From UBA11164 sp002420085 (GTDB lineage: Bacteria > Pseudomonadota > Gammaproteobacteria > Xanthomonadales > Xanthomonadaceae), in NCBI GenBank assembly GCA_031976395.1, contig DALYLJ010000023.1:1-28314 (forward strand): a DNA stretch of 28,314 nucleotides, given 5' to 3'. The translations under genes were made by a program, and so were the position numbers. The notes beneath the pieces were generated by a model. That model made no database searches. It saw only the letters and a list, made by a program, of their open reading frames with translations, and had not been told where the DNA came from. Positions 1 to 8,228 of the stretch are shown here, piece after piece (positions within the stretch are counted from its first letter, which is position 1; each line of letters starts with the position of its first letter).

Positions 1-1471
1 CCTGGAAGATCTCGCGATCCTTGTCGCGCCGGCTGCCGTCGATGCCGACCGTGACCTTGCTGATCGCGCCATCCATGAACTCACGGTCGAGGCTCAGACG
101 GATGTGGGTCAGTTCGTCCTCGGTCTCCGGGGCATTGATGAAGCCGGCCTGGGTGACACCGGCGCCACCACCCCAGCCCTGCGGGTCGGTGATCAGGAAG
201 CGGGTGATATCGCTGTAGTCGAGGGTCGGCGAGAACACCACATTGCCGTTCGGCTCGATCCGGAAGCCGAGGCTGTCGGTGGCACCGACGCCGGCCGGGC
301 CGGTGCCGAGGTAGGACTCCAGCAGCTCGTCACTGCGATCGGAACGCGAATAGCTCAGATCGGTCTCGAAGCCCCAGTTGTTGCCGAACTCGAAGCGGGT
401 GTTCCAGCCGAGGTTGAACAGTTCGGCCTCACGCTCGTTGAGGTCGTTGCGCATCACGCCCTTGACGTTGTCGAACACGCCTTCGGTGATCAGGCCGTCC
501 TCGACGGTGAAGCCTGCGCGGGGGGCGCCGACGTTCCAGAACAGGGGGAATTCGATACCGCGCAACTGCTGGGTTTCCTCGAAGTCGGAGTAGCCGATGT
601 CGAGGGTGGTATGGAAGGTGTCGCTCGGCTTGTATTCCAGGGTGCCGATGAAACCGATGCGGTCGAGGTCGTTGGAAGCCGCGAACGGCTTGGCGCCGCC
701 AATCACGAACGGACCACCGTCGCCCGCCGTCGGGAAGCCCCAGGCATTGAAGCGCTCGGCATTGTTGGGCGTGGACTGGGCAGCGATGCCGAGGGTGATG
801 CCGACCGTGTCATCGTTGAACTGGTCGATGTAGGTGGCGCTGGCGCGGTAGCCGTCGCTGGTGCCGTCCGGGTTGAGCGCGCCGTCCTCGTTGAATTCAT
901 ACCGGGCGTTGACCGAGAACGACTGCCGGCCGTGGGCCAGTGGGCGAATGGTACGCAGATCGACGGTACCGGCCAGACCCTGACCGATCAGGGTGGAATC
1001 GGGGGTCTTGTAGACGACCACGCTGCCGAGCAGTTCGGCCGGGTACTGGTCGAACTCGACGCCACGGTTGTCGCCGGTGGTGACCTGTTCGCGGCCGTTG
1101 AGCAGGGCGGTGCTGAAGTCCGGACCCAGGCCGCGCACACTGATCACCTGGGCGCGACCATCGACGCGCTGGGCGGTCAGGCCGGGCAGACGTGCGATCG
1201 CCTCACCAATGCTGACGTCAGGCAGCTTGCCGATGTCTTCGGCCGAGACCACTTCGACGATCGAGGTATTGTCGCGCTTCTCGGCGATCGAGGTTTCCAC
1301 CGCCTGACGGAAGCCGCGCACTTCGATCTGGTCGAGTCGCTTGGCGTCGGCCTCCTCCTTGGCCTTGGCCTCGTCGGTGCTCGCCTGATCCTGGGCAAAG
1401 CCCGTCGAGGCCACACAGAACCCGGTCGCCGCCAGCGCCAGGAACAGCATATTGCGCTTCATCTTCACCAT
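1..1471 (-). CDS. TonB-dependent receptor, N-terminal part (runs off the window)
   Basis: Outer-membrane TonB-dependent receptor, about the first 490 codons; the C-terminal beta-barrel lies beyond base 1. The start at 1471 has GGAGGGG four bases upstream. Residues 1-26 form a signal peptide (basic MVKMKR, hydrophobic stretch, cleavage near GFA/QD). A TonB-box-like QIEVRG follows near residue 45. The plug domain then shows VVSAEDIGKLPDVSIGEAIA, RLPGL, the VRGLG motif and LNGRE, all typical of the Xanthomonas/Caulobacter receptor class used for plant or polymer carbohydrates. The frame is open throughout. It lies downstream of the symporter gene and 3' of an operator-like site at 1617-1630, so import of an alpha-glucoside across the outer membrane is a reasonable inference. 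The substrate is not proven by sequence. Siderophore uptake is the main alternative, but the neighbours argue against it. Confidence 0.93.
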   Translation of the reverse strand, partial: MVKMKRNMLFLALAATGFCVASTGFAQDQASTDEAKAKEEADAKRLDQIEVRGFRQAVETSIAEKRDNTSIVEVVSAEDIGKLPDVSIGEAIARLPGLTAQRVDGRAQVISVRGLGPDFSTALLNGREQVTTGDNRGVEFDQYPAELLGSVVVYKTPDSTLIGQGLAGTVDLRTIRPLAHGRQSFSVNARYEFNEDGALNPDGTSDGYRASATYIDQFNDDTVGITLGIAAQSTPNNAERFNAWGFPTAGDGGPFVIGGAKPFAASNDLDRIGFIGTLEYKPSDTFHTTLDIGYSDFEETQQLRGIEFPLFWNVGAPRAGFTVEDGLITEGVFDNVKGVMRNDLNEREAELFNLGWNTRFEFGNNWGFETDLSYSRSDRSDELLESYLGTGPAGVGATDSLGFRIEPNGNVVFSPTLDYSDITRFLITDPQGWGGGAGVTQAGFINAPETEDELTHIRLSLDREFMDGAISKVTVGIDGSRRDKDREIFQ

Positions 1472-1616
1472 GACCCCTCCCAAGGAGCATTTCGTGTTCG
1501 TTCGAATGAGGCCGTCGTCGGACATGGCCCGATCGCGTTCCGTGACGGCGCGGCTCCGCTCGCCATGGCGGACCGTCCGCGAAGTTAAACATTCGTCAAT
1601 CCGGACGACAATCGCT

Positions 1617-1630
1617 TGCAAACGTATTCA
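1617..1630. promoter_or_regulatory. LacI-type operator-like site 1 (TonB receptor promoter)
   Basis: Read on the minus strand this is TGAATACGTTTGCA inside GATGAATACGTTTGCAAG. It is a pseudo-palindrome with a central CG, the general form of LacI-family operators. It overlaps the symporter stop codon and lies about 150 bp before the receptor start. A TTGTCG-N16-TTTAAC promoter-like pair follows on the minus strand, with its -10 about 37 bp from the site centre. Sites 2 and 3 differ from it at only one position. Confidence 0.7.
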
Positions 1631-3028
1631 TCGACCGGACCATGCGCCGACCCTGCTCAGTGCCACGATCACCGCGATGGTGGCGGCCAGGGTGATCGCC
1701 ATCAGGTGGATGTAGTGCAGCGGCGACCAGACGAAGGTGAACAGTGCGTACAGGCCGGCGCCGAACAGCAGACCGATCTTGACCGCCGTCGCCCGTGCCC
1801 CCTGGTGGAACACGGCCACCAGGAATGCCGCCAGCACCGGCATCGAATACAGCCCGTTGACCCGTTGCAGGGTGTCGATGATGCTGCGCGAGTGCTGGTA
1901 CAGGGGCACCATCGTCAGCGAACCGAGGGTACACAGGATGGCGACCCGCTGGCCGATCCGACGGACATCGGCCCCGGCATTGACGTACTTCAGGTGCAGA
2001 TCGCAGGTGTACAGCGCGGATGCCGAATTCAGACAGGAATTGAAGCTCGACAGCACCGCCCCGGCGATCACCGCCGCGAACGCACCCGACAGCCAGGGCG
2101 GCAGGACATCGCCGACCAGGCGACCATACGCCTGATCGCCGATGTCGCCGTAGAGCTTGAAGGCGATCAGGCCGGGCAACACCACGATGAAGGGGATCAC
2201 CAGCTTGAAGCCGATCGCCGCATAGATGCCCTTCTGGGCCTCGGCGATCGACTCGGCCGCCAGGGCGCGCTGGACGATCACCATATTGGTGCCCCAGTAG
2301 AAGATGTGGATGAACAGCATGCCGGTCAGCAGGGTGTGCCACGGGATATCCGAATTCGAGTCGCCCCACAGGGTCAGCCGCTCGACCGGCACCCCTTCCA
2401 GGCTCCAGCCGACCGTGTCGAGCGCGAACAGGGTGACGGCGGCACCGATGACCAGCAGGCCGATGCCATTGAAAGTGTCGGATATGGCGATCGCCCGCAG
2501 GCCACCGAATGCCGCATAGGCCAGTCCGATCGCCGCGAAACCGGCGGCGATCACCACGATCGGCAGATCGACCTTGAACATCGACTGCATGAAGATCGAG
2601 CCGGTGTACAGCACGACCGGCAGCAGGATGAACAGATAGCCGAGCAGGAACAGGACCGAGACGATGGTGCGGATGCCGGCATCGCCAAACCGCCGCTCCA
2701 GCAGCTCGGTCGTGGTGGTGCATCGATAGCGGTAGTACAGCGGGATCAGCACCCGAGCCAGGATCAGCAGGCCGGCGGCGGCACCGAACTCCCACCAGGC
2801 GACCAGCAGGCTCTGGGCGCCGTTCATGCCGACGATCTGCTCGGCGCTGATATTGGTCAACAGCAGCGAACCGGCGACGAACGGCCAGCTCAGTCGGCCG
2901 CCAGCCAGGAAATATTCGCGCGAGGCATCGGCGGCATGAACCGCGTGGCGACATTTGTACCAGGTCAGCGCCGCGACCAGCAGGGTCAGCGCCGCGAAGA
3001 TCGAGCCTTGCAGAACAGTGTTGGACAT
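1628..3028 (-). CDS. Sodium:solute symporter (vSGLT-like sugar transporter)
   Basis: 466-residue inner-membrane protein of the solute:sodium symporter (SSS) family with about 13-14 hydrophobic segments. LTNISAEQ at residues 57-64 matches the (A/T)NISAEQ motif of the Vibrio Na+/galactose transporter. The stretch YWGTNMVIVQRALAAES followed by EAQKG matches the sugar-transporter branch of the family closely. The start has GGGAG seven bases upstream. It presumably brings a hexose or a short alpha-glucoside into the cytoplasm with Na+. It is divergent from the alpha-glucosidase gene, with an operator-like site at 3112-3125 between them, and is followed by the TonB receptor. Together these form an outer membrane, inner membrane and cytoplasm route for one sugar. 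Whether it carries a mono- or a disaccharide cannot be read from sequence. Confidence 0.92.
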   Translation of the reverse strand: MSNTVLQGSIFAALTLLVAALTWYKCRHAVHAADASREYFLAGGRLSWPFVAGSLLLTNISAEQIVGMNGAQSLLVAWWEFGAAAGLLILARVLIPLYYRYRCTTTTELLERRFGDAGIRTIVSVLFLLGYLFILLPVVLYTGSIFMQSMFKVDLPIVVIAAGFAAIGLAYAAFGGLRAIAISDTFNGIGLLVIGAAVTLFALDTVGWSLEGVPVERLTLWGDSNSDIPWHTLLTGMLFIHIFYWGTNMVIVQRALAAESIAEAQKGIYAAIGFKLVIPFIVVLPGLIAFKLYGDIGDQAYGRLVGDVLPPWLSGAFAAVIAGAVLSSFNSCLNSASALYTCDLHLKYVNAGADVRRIGQRVAILCTLGSLTMVPLYQHSRSIIDTLQRVNGLYSMPVLAAFLVAVFHQGARATAVKIGLLFGAGLYALFTFVWSPLHYIHLMAITLAATIAVIVALSRVGAWSGR

Positions 3029-3111
3029 GCCTTTCTCCCGCAGCCACCGGCGTGACCGCTCCCGGCCGTTACGCTACCGCGCGCACCGGCCCCGCTCGGC
3101 CAGGTGATCGA

Positions 3112-3125
3112 TGAATACGTATGCA
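3112..3125. promoter_or_regulatory. LacI-type operator-like site 2 (divergent sugar promoters)
   Basis: TGAATACGTATGCA, the most symmetric of the three copies: its reverse complement is TGCATACGTATTCA, with mismatches only in the outermost-but-two pair. It lies in the 202-bp region between the divergent symporter (start 3028) and alpha-glucosidase (start 3231) genes and could serve both. A TTAAGCT -10-like element at 3155-3161 lies about 38 bp downstream towards the glucosidase, and I see no good -35 box there. Confidence 0.75.
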
Positions 3126-3230
3126 AGGGCATCGGGGTCAGGCGCCCTCTGCCGTTAAGCTGGCGAGCAAATTCCAAGGGCTGCGGGCGCCGGTGCGCGC
3201 CCCGGCACAGCATTTTCATGAGGGAAGCCA

Positions 3231-4850
3231 ATGAGCGAAGCACCCTGGTGGCGCGGCGCCGTCATCTATCAAATCTACCCGCGCAGCTTTCGGGACAGCA
3301 ACGGCGACGGCATCGGCGACCTGCCGGGCATCATCGATCGACTCGACTACGTGGCCTCGCTGGGTGTCGATGCGATCTGGGTCTCGCCATTCTTCAAGTC
3401 GCCGATGGCCGACTTCGGCTACGACATTGCCGACCCACGGGCGGTCGATCCGCTGTTCGGGACACTGGCCGACTTCGACCGGCTGCTGGAGAAGGCACAT
3501 GCGCTCGGCCTGAAGGTGATGATCGATCAGGTGCTCAGCCACAGCTCGATCGAACACGCCTGGTTCCTCGAAAGCCGGGAGAGCCGCGACAATCCCAGGG
3601 CCGACTGGTACGTGTGGGCCGACCCCCGGCCGGATGGCACGCCGCCCAACAATTGGCTGGCCATCTTCGGTGGTGTCGCCTGGCAGTGGGAACCACGCCG
3701 CCAGCAATACTTCCTGCACAATTTCCTGGCTTCGATGCCCGACCTGAACTTCCACAATCCCGAGGTCCGGGCTGCCGCCCTCGACAACGTCCGGTTCTGG
3801 CTCGATCGCGGGGTCGATGGCCTGCGCCTGGACGCGATCAACTTCTGCTTCCATGACCGCCTGTTGCGGGACAACCCGGCCAAGCCGCCCGAACAGCGGA
3901 CCGGACGCGGCTTCAGCCCGGACAACCCCTACGCCTATCAATATCACTATCACAACAACACCCAGCCGGAGAACCTGCACTTCCTCGAAGCCTTGCGGGC
4001 GCTGCTGGATCATTACCCGGAAGCGGCCGCTCTGGGCGAAATCTCATCCGAGGATTCGCTGACCACCATGGCCGAGTACACCAGCGGCCGACGCCTGCAC
4101 ATGGCCTACAGCTTCGAGTTGCTGACCGAGGACTTCTCGGCGGCCCACATTCGCAGCACGGTCGAAACCCTGGAGGCCCGCATGCCGGACGGCTGGCCGT
4201 GCTGGGCGATCTCCAACCACGATGTAGCGCGGGTGCTCAGCCGGTGGGGTGGTCCCGATGCGCCGCCGCGCCTGGCCAATCTGCTGACCGCGCTGGTCTG
4301 TTCGCTGCGCGGTTCGGTCTGCGTCTACCAGGGCGAGGAACTGGGCCTGACCGAAGCCGAGGTGCCTTACGAATCGTTGCGCGATCCCTATGGTTTGGCC
4401 TTCTGGCCGACCTTCAAGGGTCGCGATGGCTGCCGCACACCGATGCCCTGGGACGACTCCGACCAGGCCGGTTTCACCACCGGCTCTCCGTGGCTGCCGA
4501 TCCCCAGCGAACATCGACGGCGTGCCGTCAGCCGCCAGGAGGCAGACCCGCAATCGACCCTGCATGGCTTTCGCAGTTTCATGAACTGGCGCCGCAGTCA
4601 GCCCGCGCTGCGCTCGGGCGACATCCGCTTCATCGACCTGCCCGAGCCGGTACTCGGTCTGGAGCGTTCGCGCGCCGGAGAACGGATCTTGGCACTGTTC
4701 AATCTGGGGCCGGAGGCGATCGACCTGATCCTGCCCGACGCCGTGGCCCATGCCCGACCCTTCAACGGCCATGGCCTGAGCGAAGGAACACTGGACGGCG
4801 CCCGGGTCTGGCTGCCCGGACACGGACTGCTGTTCGCGCGGGTGGACTGA
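3231..4850 (+). CDS. Alpha-glucosidase, glycoside hydrolase family 13
   Basis: 539-residue GH13 retaining enzyme that hydrolyses or transfers alpha-linked glucose from maltose- or sucrose-like substrates. The TIM barrel begins at WWRGAVIYQIYPRSF. Catalytic residues are visible: nucleophile Asp201 in GLRLDAINF, acid/base Glu270 in ALGEIS, and transition-state stabiliser Asp331 in ISNHDVAR. These positions and the full length fit the Halomonas/Xanthomonas alpha-glucosidase group (GH13 subfamily 23). A small beta-sandwich domain ends the protein. There is no signal peptide, so it acts in the cytoplasm on sugar that arrives intact. The start has GAGGG about nine bases upstream. It is divergent from the symporter, shares operator-like site 2, and ends 11 bp before the convergent NYN gene. 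Oligo-1,6-glucosidase or trehalulose-type activity is less likely. Confidence 0.93.
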   Translation: MSEAPWWRGAVIYQIYPRSFRDSNGDGIGDLPGIIDRLDYVASLGVDAIWVSPFFKSPMADFGYDIADPRAVDPLFGTLADFDRLLEKAHALGLKVMIDQVLSHSSIEHAWFLESRESRDNPRADWYVWADPRPDGTPPNNWLAIFGGVAWQWEPRRQQYFLHNFLASMPDLNFHNPEVRAAALDNVRFWLDRGVDGLRLDAINFCFHDRLLRDNPAKPPEQRTGRGFSPDNPYAYQYHYHNNTQPENLHFLEALRALLDHYPEAAALGEISSEDSLTTMAEYTSGRRLHMAYSFELLTEDFSAAHIRSTVETLEARMPDGWPCWAISNHDVARVLSRWGGPDAPPRLANLLTALVCSLRGSVCVYQGEELGLTEAEVPYESLRDPYGLAFWPTFKGRDGCRTPMPWDDSDQAGFTTGSPWLPIPSEHRRRAVSRQEADPQSTLHGFRSFMNWRRSQPALRSGDIRFIDLPEPVLGLERSRAGERILALFNLGPEAIDLILPDAVAHARPFNGHGLSEGTLDGARVWLPGHGLLFARVD

Positions 4851-4861
4851 AACGCCCTGTC

Positions 4862-5602
4862 TCAGCGGCTCGCGCTGCGCTTGTCGCGCACGAACCAGAC
4901 TTTGTCCTCACGGCGGATATCGAACAATCCAATCGCCCCGAACAACTCGCTCAGTTTCTTGTAGCCATAGTTGCGCGGATCGAACGATGCCTGGTTGGCG
5001 ATCTGGTTGCCGACCGCGCCGAGATGCGACCAGCCGTCATCGGCGGCCGACGCCTCTACGGCATTGCGCAGGAGTTGCACCAGCCGGGTATCGCCACGAA
5101 GCGTTTTGGCGGTCGGTTGCGGCAACGACGCCGCTGCCGTCTCGTCGTCACCCTCGGTGGGCGGCTCGCTCAGACCCTCCAGATAGATGAAGCGCGAGCA
5201 GGCATTGACGAACGGCATCGGTGTCTTGCGCTCGCCGAAGCCGTAGACCTCGGCGCCACTGGTGCGCAGCCGCATCACCAGGGGTGTGAAATCGCTGTCG
5301 CTGGATACCAGACAATAGGCATCGATGTGCTGGGTGTAGAGCAGATCCATCGCATCGATGATCAGAGCGATGTCGCTGGCATTCTTGCCTTTGCTGTAGT
5401 CGAACTGCTGGATCGGCCGAATGGCATATTCGTGCAGAACCTTTTCCCAAGGAACCAGACTGGCGCTCTTCCAGTTGCCATAAGCACGACGGATATTGGC
5501 CGAACCATACCTGGCAATCTCGGCCAGAATCAGGTCGATCTTGCTCGCAGGCGAATTGTCGGCATCGATCAGCAGGGCAATTCGGGCGGGGCGTTCAGTC
5601 AT
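4862..5602 (-). CDS. NYN (PIN-like) ribonuclease domain with C-terminal OST-HTH/LOTUS domain
   Basis: 246-residue cytoplasmic protein. Residues 8-142 form a NYN/LabA-like PIN domain. Its acidic residues for metal binding are seen in LLIDADN (Asp13, Asp15), in KNASDIALIIDAMDLL (Asp77, Asp83) and in VSSDSDF (Asp102, Asp104). After a linker, residues 168-240 carry an OST-HTH/LOTUS winged helix (LVQLLRNAV, WSHLGAVGNQI, YGYKKLSELF), a domain that binds RNA, including G-rich or G-quadruplex RNA in studied examples. The combination suggests a metal-dependent RNA-processing or RNA-binding protein. The substrate is unknown. It is transcribed in the same direction as rpoH but separated from it by a hairpin at 5651-5672, and it is convergent with the alpha-glucosidase gene. 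Confidence 0.88.
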   Translation of the reverse strand: MTERPARIALLIDADNSPASKIDLILAEIARYGSANIRRAYGNWKSASLVPWEKVLHEYAIRPIQQFDYSKGKNASDIALIIDAMDLLYTQHIDAYCLVSSDSDFTPLVMRLRTSGAEVYGFGERKTPMPFVNACSRFIYLEGLSEPPTEGDDETAAASLPQPTAKTLRGDTRLVQLLRNAVEASAADDGWSHLGAVGNQIANQASFDPRNYGYKKLSELFGAIGLFDIRREDKVWFVRDKRSASR

Positions 5603-5650
5603 GGCGTCGCTCGGCAGCCAGGCGGGTTGTCAGGCTGAACCCGATACCAG

Positions 5651-5672
5651 CGAGGGCCATCCAAGGCCCTCG
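5651..5672. terminator. Hairpin between rpoH and the NYN gene, possible terminator
   Basis: Perfect 8-bp inverted repeat CGAGGGCC-ATCCAA-GGCCCTCG in the 96-bp gap downstream of rpoH. On the plus strand it is followed by TTTCTC. On the minus strand, the direction of rpoH transcription, no T-run follows. It may be a weak or factor-assisted terminator for rpoH or an mRNA-stabilising stem. Confidence 0.5.
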
Positions 5673-5698
5673 TTTCTCGATCATCCGGCGGTTACGGT

Positions 5699-6583
<885 letters not shown>

Positions 6584-6593
6584 GCGCACGATC

Positions 6594-6620
6594 TTAGCAC
6601 TCACTGACAAAGAGTGCTAA
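6594..6620. promoter_or_regulatory. CIRCE operator (HrcA-binding site) upstream of rpoH
   Basis: Perfect match to the CIRCE consensus, TTAGCACTC-N9-GAGTGCTAA, with both 9-bp arms intact and the canonical 9-bp spacer ACTGACAAA. It ends 10 bp before the rpoH ATG at 6583, the usual position close to the start codon. HrcA bound here would repress rpoH in unstressed cells. The stem could also form in the mRNA. hrcA is not in the window. Confidence 0.95.
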
Positions 6621-6631
6621 AGCCAACCTGA

Positions 6632-6663
6632 ACATGGGGCTGAAGAGCGCCGATCACTTCATG
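6632..6663 (-). promoter_or_regulatory. Possible sigma-32-type promoter for rpoH
   Basis: On the minus strand CCCCATGT (6632-6639) matches the sigma-32 -10 consensus CCCCATNT, and CATGAAG (6657-6663) resembles the -35 CTTGAAA. The 17-bp spacer is longer than the usual 11-16 bp, so the call is weak. It would place transcription just before CIRCE and make rpoH partly autoregulated. Confidence 0.25.
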
Positions 6664-7378
6664 GGCCAGTCGCGCCGATCGGCGGACCCAGGTCCGCGCG
6701 CGCCGGCAGCGACCAGTCGATCGGTTCGATGCCGCGACCGGCCAGATAGCGATTGCACTTGCCGAAGTGGCCACAGCCCAGGAAGCCGCGGTGGGCCGAC
6801 AGCGGTGATGGGTGCGGTGCGCGCAGCACGCAGTGCCGGTGACGATCGACCAGGGCGCCCTTGCGCTGGGCATAGCTGCCCCAGAGGAAGAACACCAGGC
6901 CCTCGCGCTGGTCATTGAGGCACTGGACGATGGCGTCGGTGAAACCTTCCCAGCCCTTGCCCTGATGGCTGCCCGGACGACCGGCCTCGACCGTCAATAC
7001 GGCATTGAGCAGGAGCACGCCGCGCTCCGCCCACGGCATCAAATAGCCGTGATCGGCCGGCTTCATGCCAAGATCGTCTTCGATTTCCTTGTAAATATTG
7101 ACCAAGGAGGGCGGCACCGGCTGACCCGGACGGACCGAGAAGCACAGCCCATGCGCCTGACCCGGACCGTGGTAGGGATCCTGGCCGAGCACGACCGCCT
7201 TGACCCGCTCGAACGGGGTCGCGTCGAGCGCTGCGAAGAACTCGCCGCCAGGGGGATAGATGCGCTTGCCGGCGGCTTTCTCGGCCCGCAGGAAGGCAGC
7301 CAGTTGCTGCATGTCCGGACGGGCAAGGTGGTCACCGACCCGCTGCTTCCAGGAGGCTTCGAGACGCGGGCCGGTCAT
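6659..7378 (-). CDS. ung: Uracil-DNA glycosylase (family 1)
   Basis: 239-residue DNA repair enzyme that removes uracil from DNA by cleaving the N-glycosidic bond, starting base-excision repair. The water-activating motif GQDPYHG (Asp67) and the minor-groove loop HPSPLSAHRGF (His189) are intact, as is LLLNAVLTVEAG. Length fits family 1 (E. coli Ung 229). The short C-terminal tail after SLPARADLG is not conserved. The ATG overlaps the stop of the response-regulator gene by four bases (ATGA), indicating translational coupling. rpoH follows 75 bp downstream. Confidence 0.97.
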   Translation of the reverse strand: MTGPRLEASWKQRVGDHLARPDMQQLAAFLRAEKAAGKRIYPPGGEFFAALDATPFERVKAVVLGQDPYHGPGQAHGLCFSVRPGQPVPPSLVNIYKEIEDDLGMKPADHGYLMPWAERGVLLLNAVLTVEAGRPGSHQGKGWEGFTDAIVQCLNDQREGLVFFLWGSYAQRKGALVDRHRHCVLRAPHPSPLSAHRGFLGCGHFGKCNRYLAGRGIEPIDWSLPARADLGPPIGATGP

Positions 7379-8208
7379 TGGCCACAGGCAGCGGCACGCT
7401 GACGTTGCAGGCGGCCCAGGCGTATCTGGAACAGCAGTTTGGTGACCAGCCGACGTTCGTCGATCGGCTTGAGCACCAGATCGTTGGCGCCCATGCGCAG
7501 CAGTTCGGACTGATTGTCCGGGTTGGCATCGCCGGTCATGACCACGATCGGCAACTGACCCTTGCCGTATCGATACCGAGTGCGGATCAGCCGGACCAGA
7601 TCCTTGCCGCTCAGTTCGCCCTTGAGATAGACATCGGTCAGCAGCACGTCGGCGCCCGGCGCGCGGCCCTCGGCGATGGCGGCATCCAGCCGCGCCTGGG
7701 CCTCCTCGACCCCGGCACAGTGACTGATGGTCAGGCCGTGCTTCTCCAGCATGCGCCGGGTGGCCATCGCCACCACCCGACTGTCCTCGACGTACAGCAC
7801 TTCACCACCGCCGGTCTGCTCGGGTGCGACATAGCCGCGAATGAAGGCGGCCAGGGCATCCATGCCGAGCGCCTTGTCGAAATAATCGGTCACGTCATCG
7901 GTCAGCCGCCGTGATTCCAGAGCGTCCTGCGCCTCGCCGGAAATCACCACGATCGGAATATAGGCTTGCGGGGTGTGCTCGCGGATGTGCCGGGCCAGGG
8001 CCAGACCATCCATGTCCGGCAATTGCAGGGCGGTGGTGACCAGATCGACGGCGCCGGCCTCCAGCATCCGCGCGGCCTCCTCGCCGCTGGCACAGGCGAC
8101 GACCTCGGCGCGCGGCAGTGCCTTCGCCAGAACCTGGGCGATCAGGGTGCGGGTCAGCTTGGAGCCGTCCACCACCAGGATGCGCGGATTGTCGCAGTTC
8201 AGATACAT
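7375..8208 (-). CDS. Response regulator with two receiver domains, the first degenerate
   Basis: 277-residue protein made only of two CheY-like receiver domains with no output domain. In domain 1 (about 8-127), VDLVTTALQLPDMDG has Ala60 where the phosphoacceptor Asp should be, although the acidic pocket residue and Lys112 remain. It is therefore a pseudoreceiver. Domain 2 (about 136-262) keeps Glu141/Asp142, phosphoacceptor Asp192 in LLTDVYL, Thr225 in VVMTGDA and Lys247 in LVLKPI. I chose ATG 8208 because GGAGAGGGG lies directly before it; the longer TTG form has no such support. It lies 20 bp after ftsX and overlaps ung. The partner kinase is not nearby. A role in cell-envelope or stress signalling is a guess from position only. 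Confidence 0.87.
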   Translation of the reverse strand: MYLNCDNPRILVVDGSKLTRTLIAQVLAKALPRAEVVACASGEEAARMLEAGAVDLVTTALQLPDMDGLALARHIREHTPQAYIPIVVISGEAQDALESRRLTDDVTDYFDKALGMDALAAFIRGYVAPEQTGGGEVLYVEDSRVVAMATRRMLEKHGLTISHCAGVEEAQARLDAAIAEGRAPGADVLLTDVYLKGELSGKDLVRLIRTRYRYGKGQLPIVVMTGDANPDNQSELLRMGANDLVLKPIDERRLVTKLLFQIRLGRLQRQRAAACGQ

Positions 8209-8228
8209 CACCCCTCTCCGCCTTCGCG

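Noticed and set aside
104..1588. Plus-strand open frame of 494 codons opposite the TonB receptor
   Set aside because: High-GC antisense frame. The minus-strand reading gives a signal peptide and plug-domain motifs, while this product matches nothing.
1616..3055. Plus-strand open frame of 479 codons opposite the symporter
   Set aside because: Product is rich in Gln, Arg and Asp with no fold. The minus strand encodes a clear SSS transporter.
6584..6610. TTG start for RpoH nine codons upstream
   Set aside because: It lies inside the CIRCE element and family members begin near ATG 6583.
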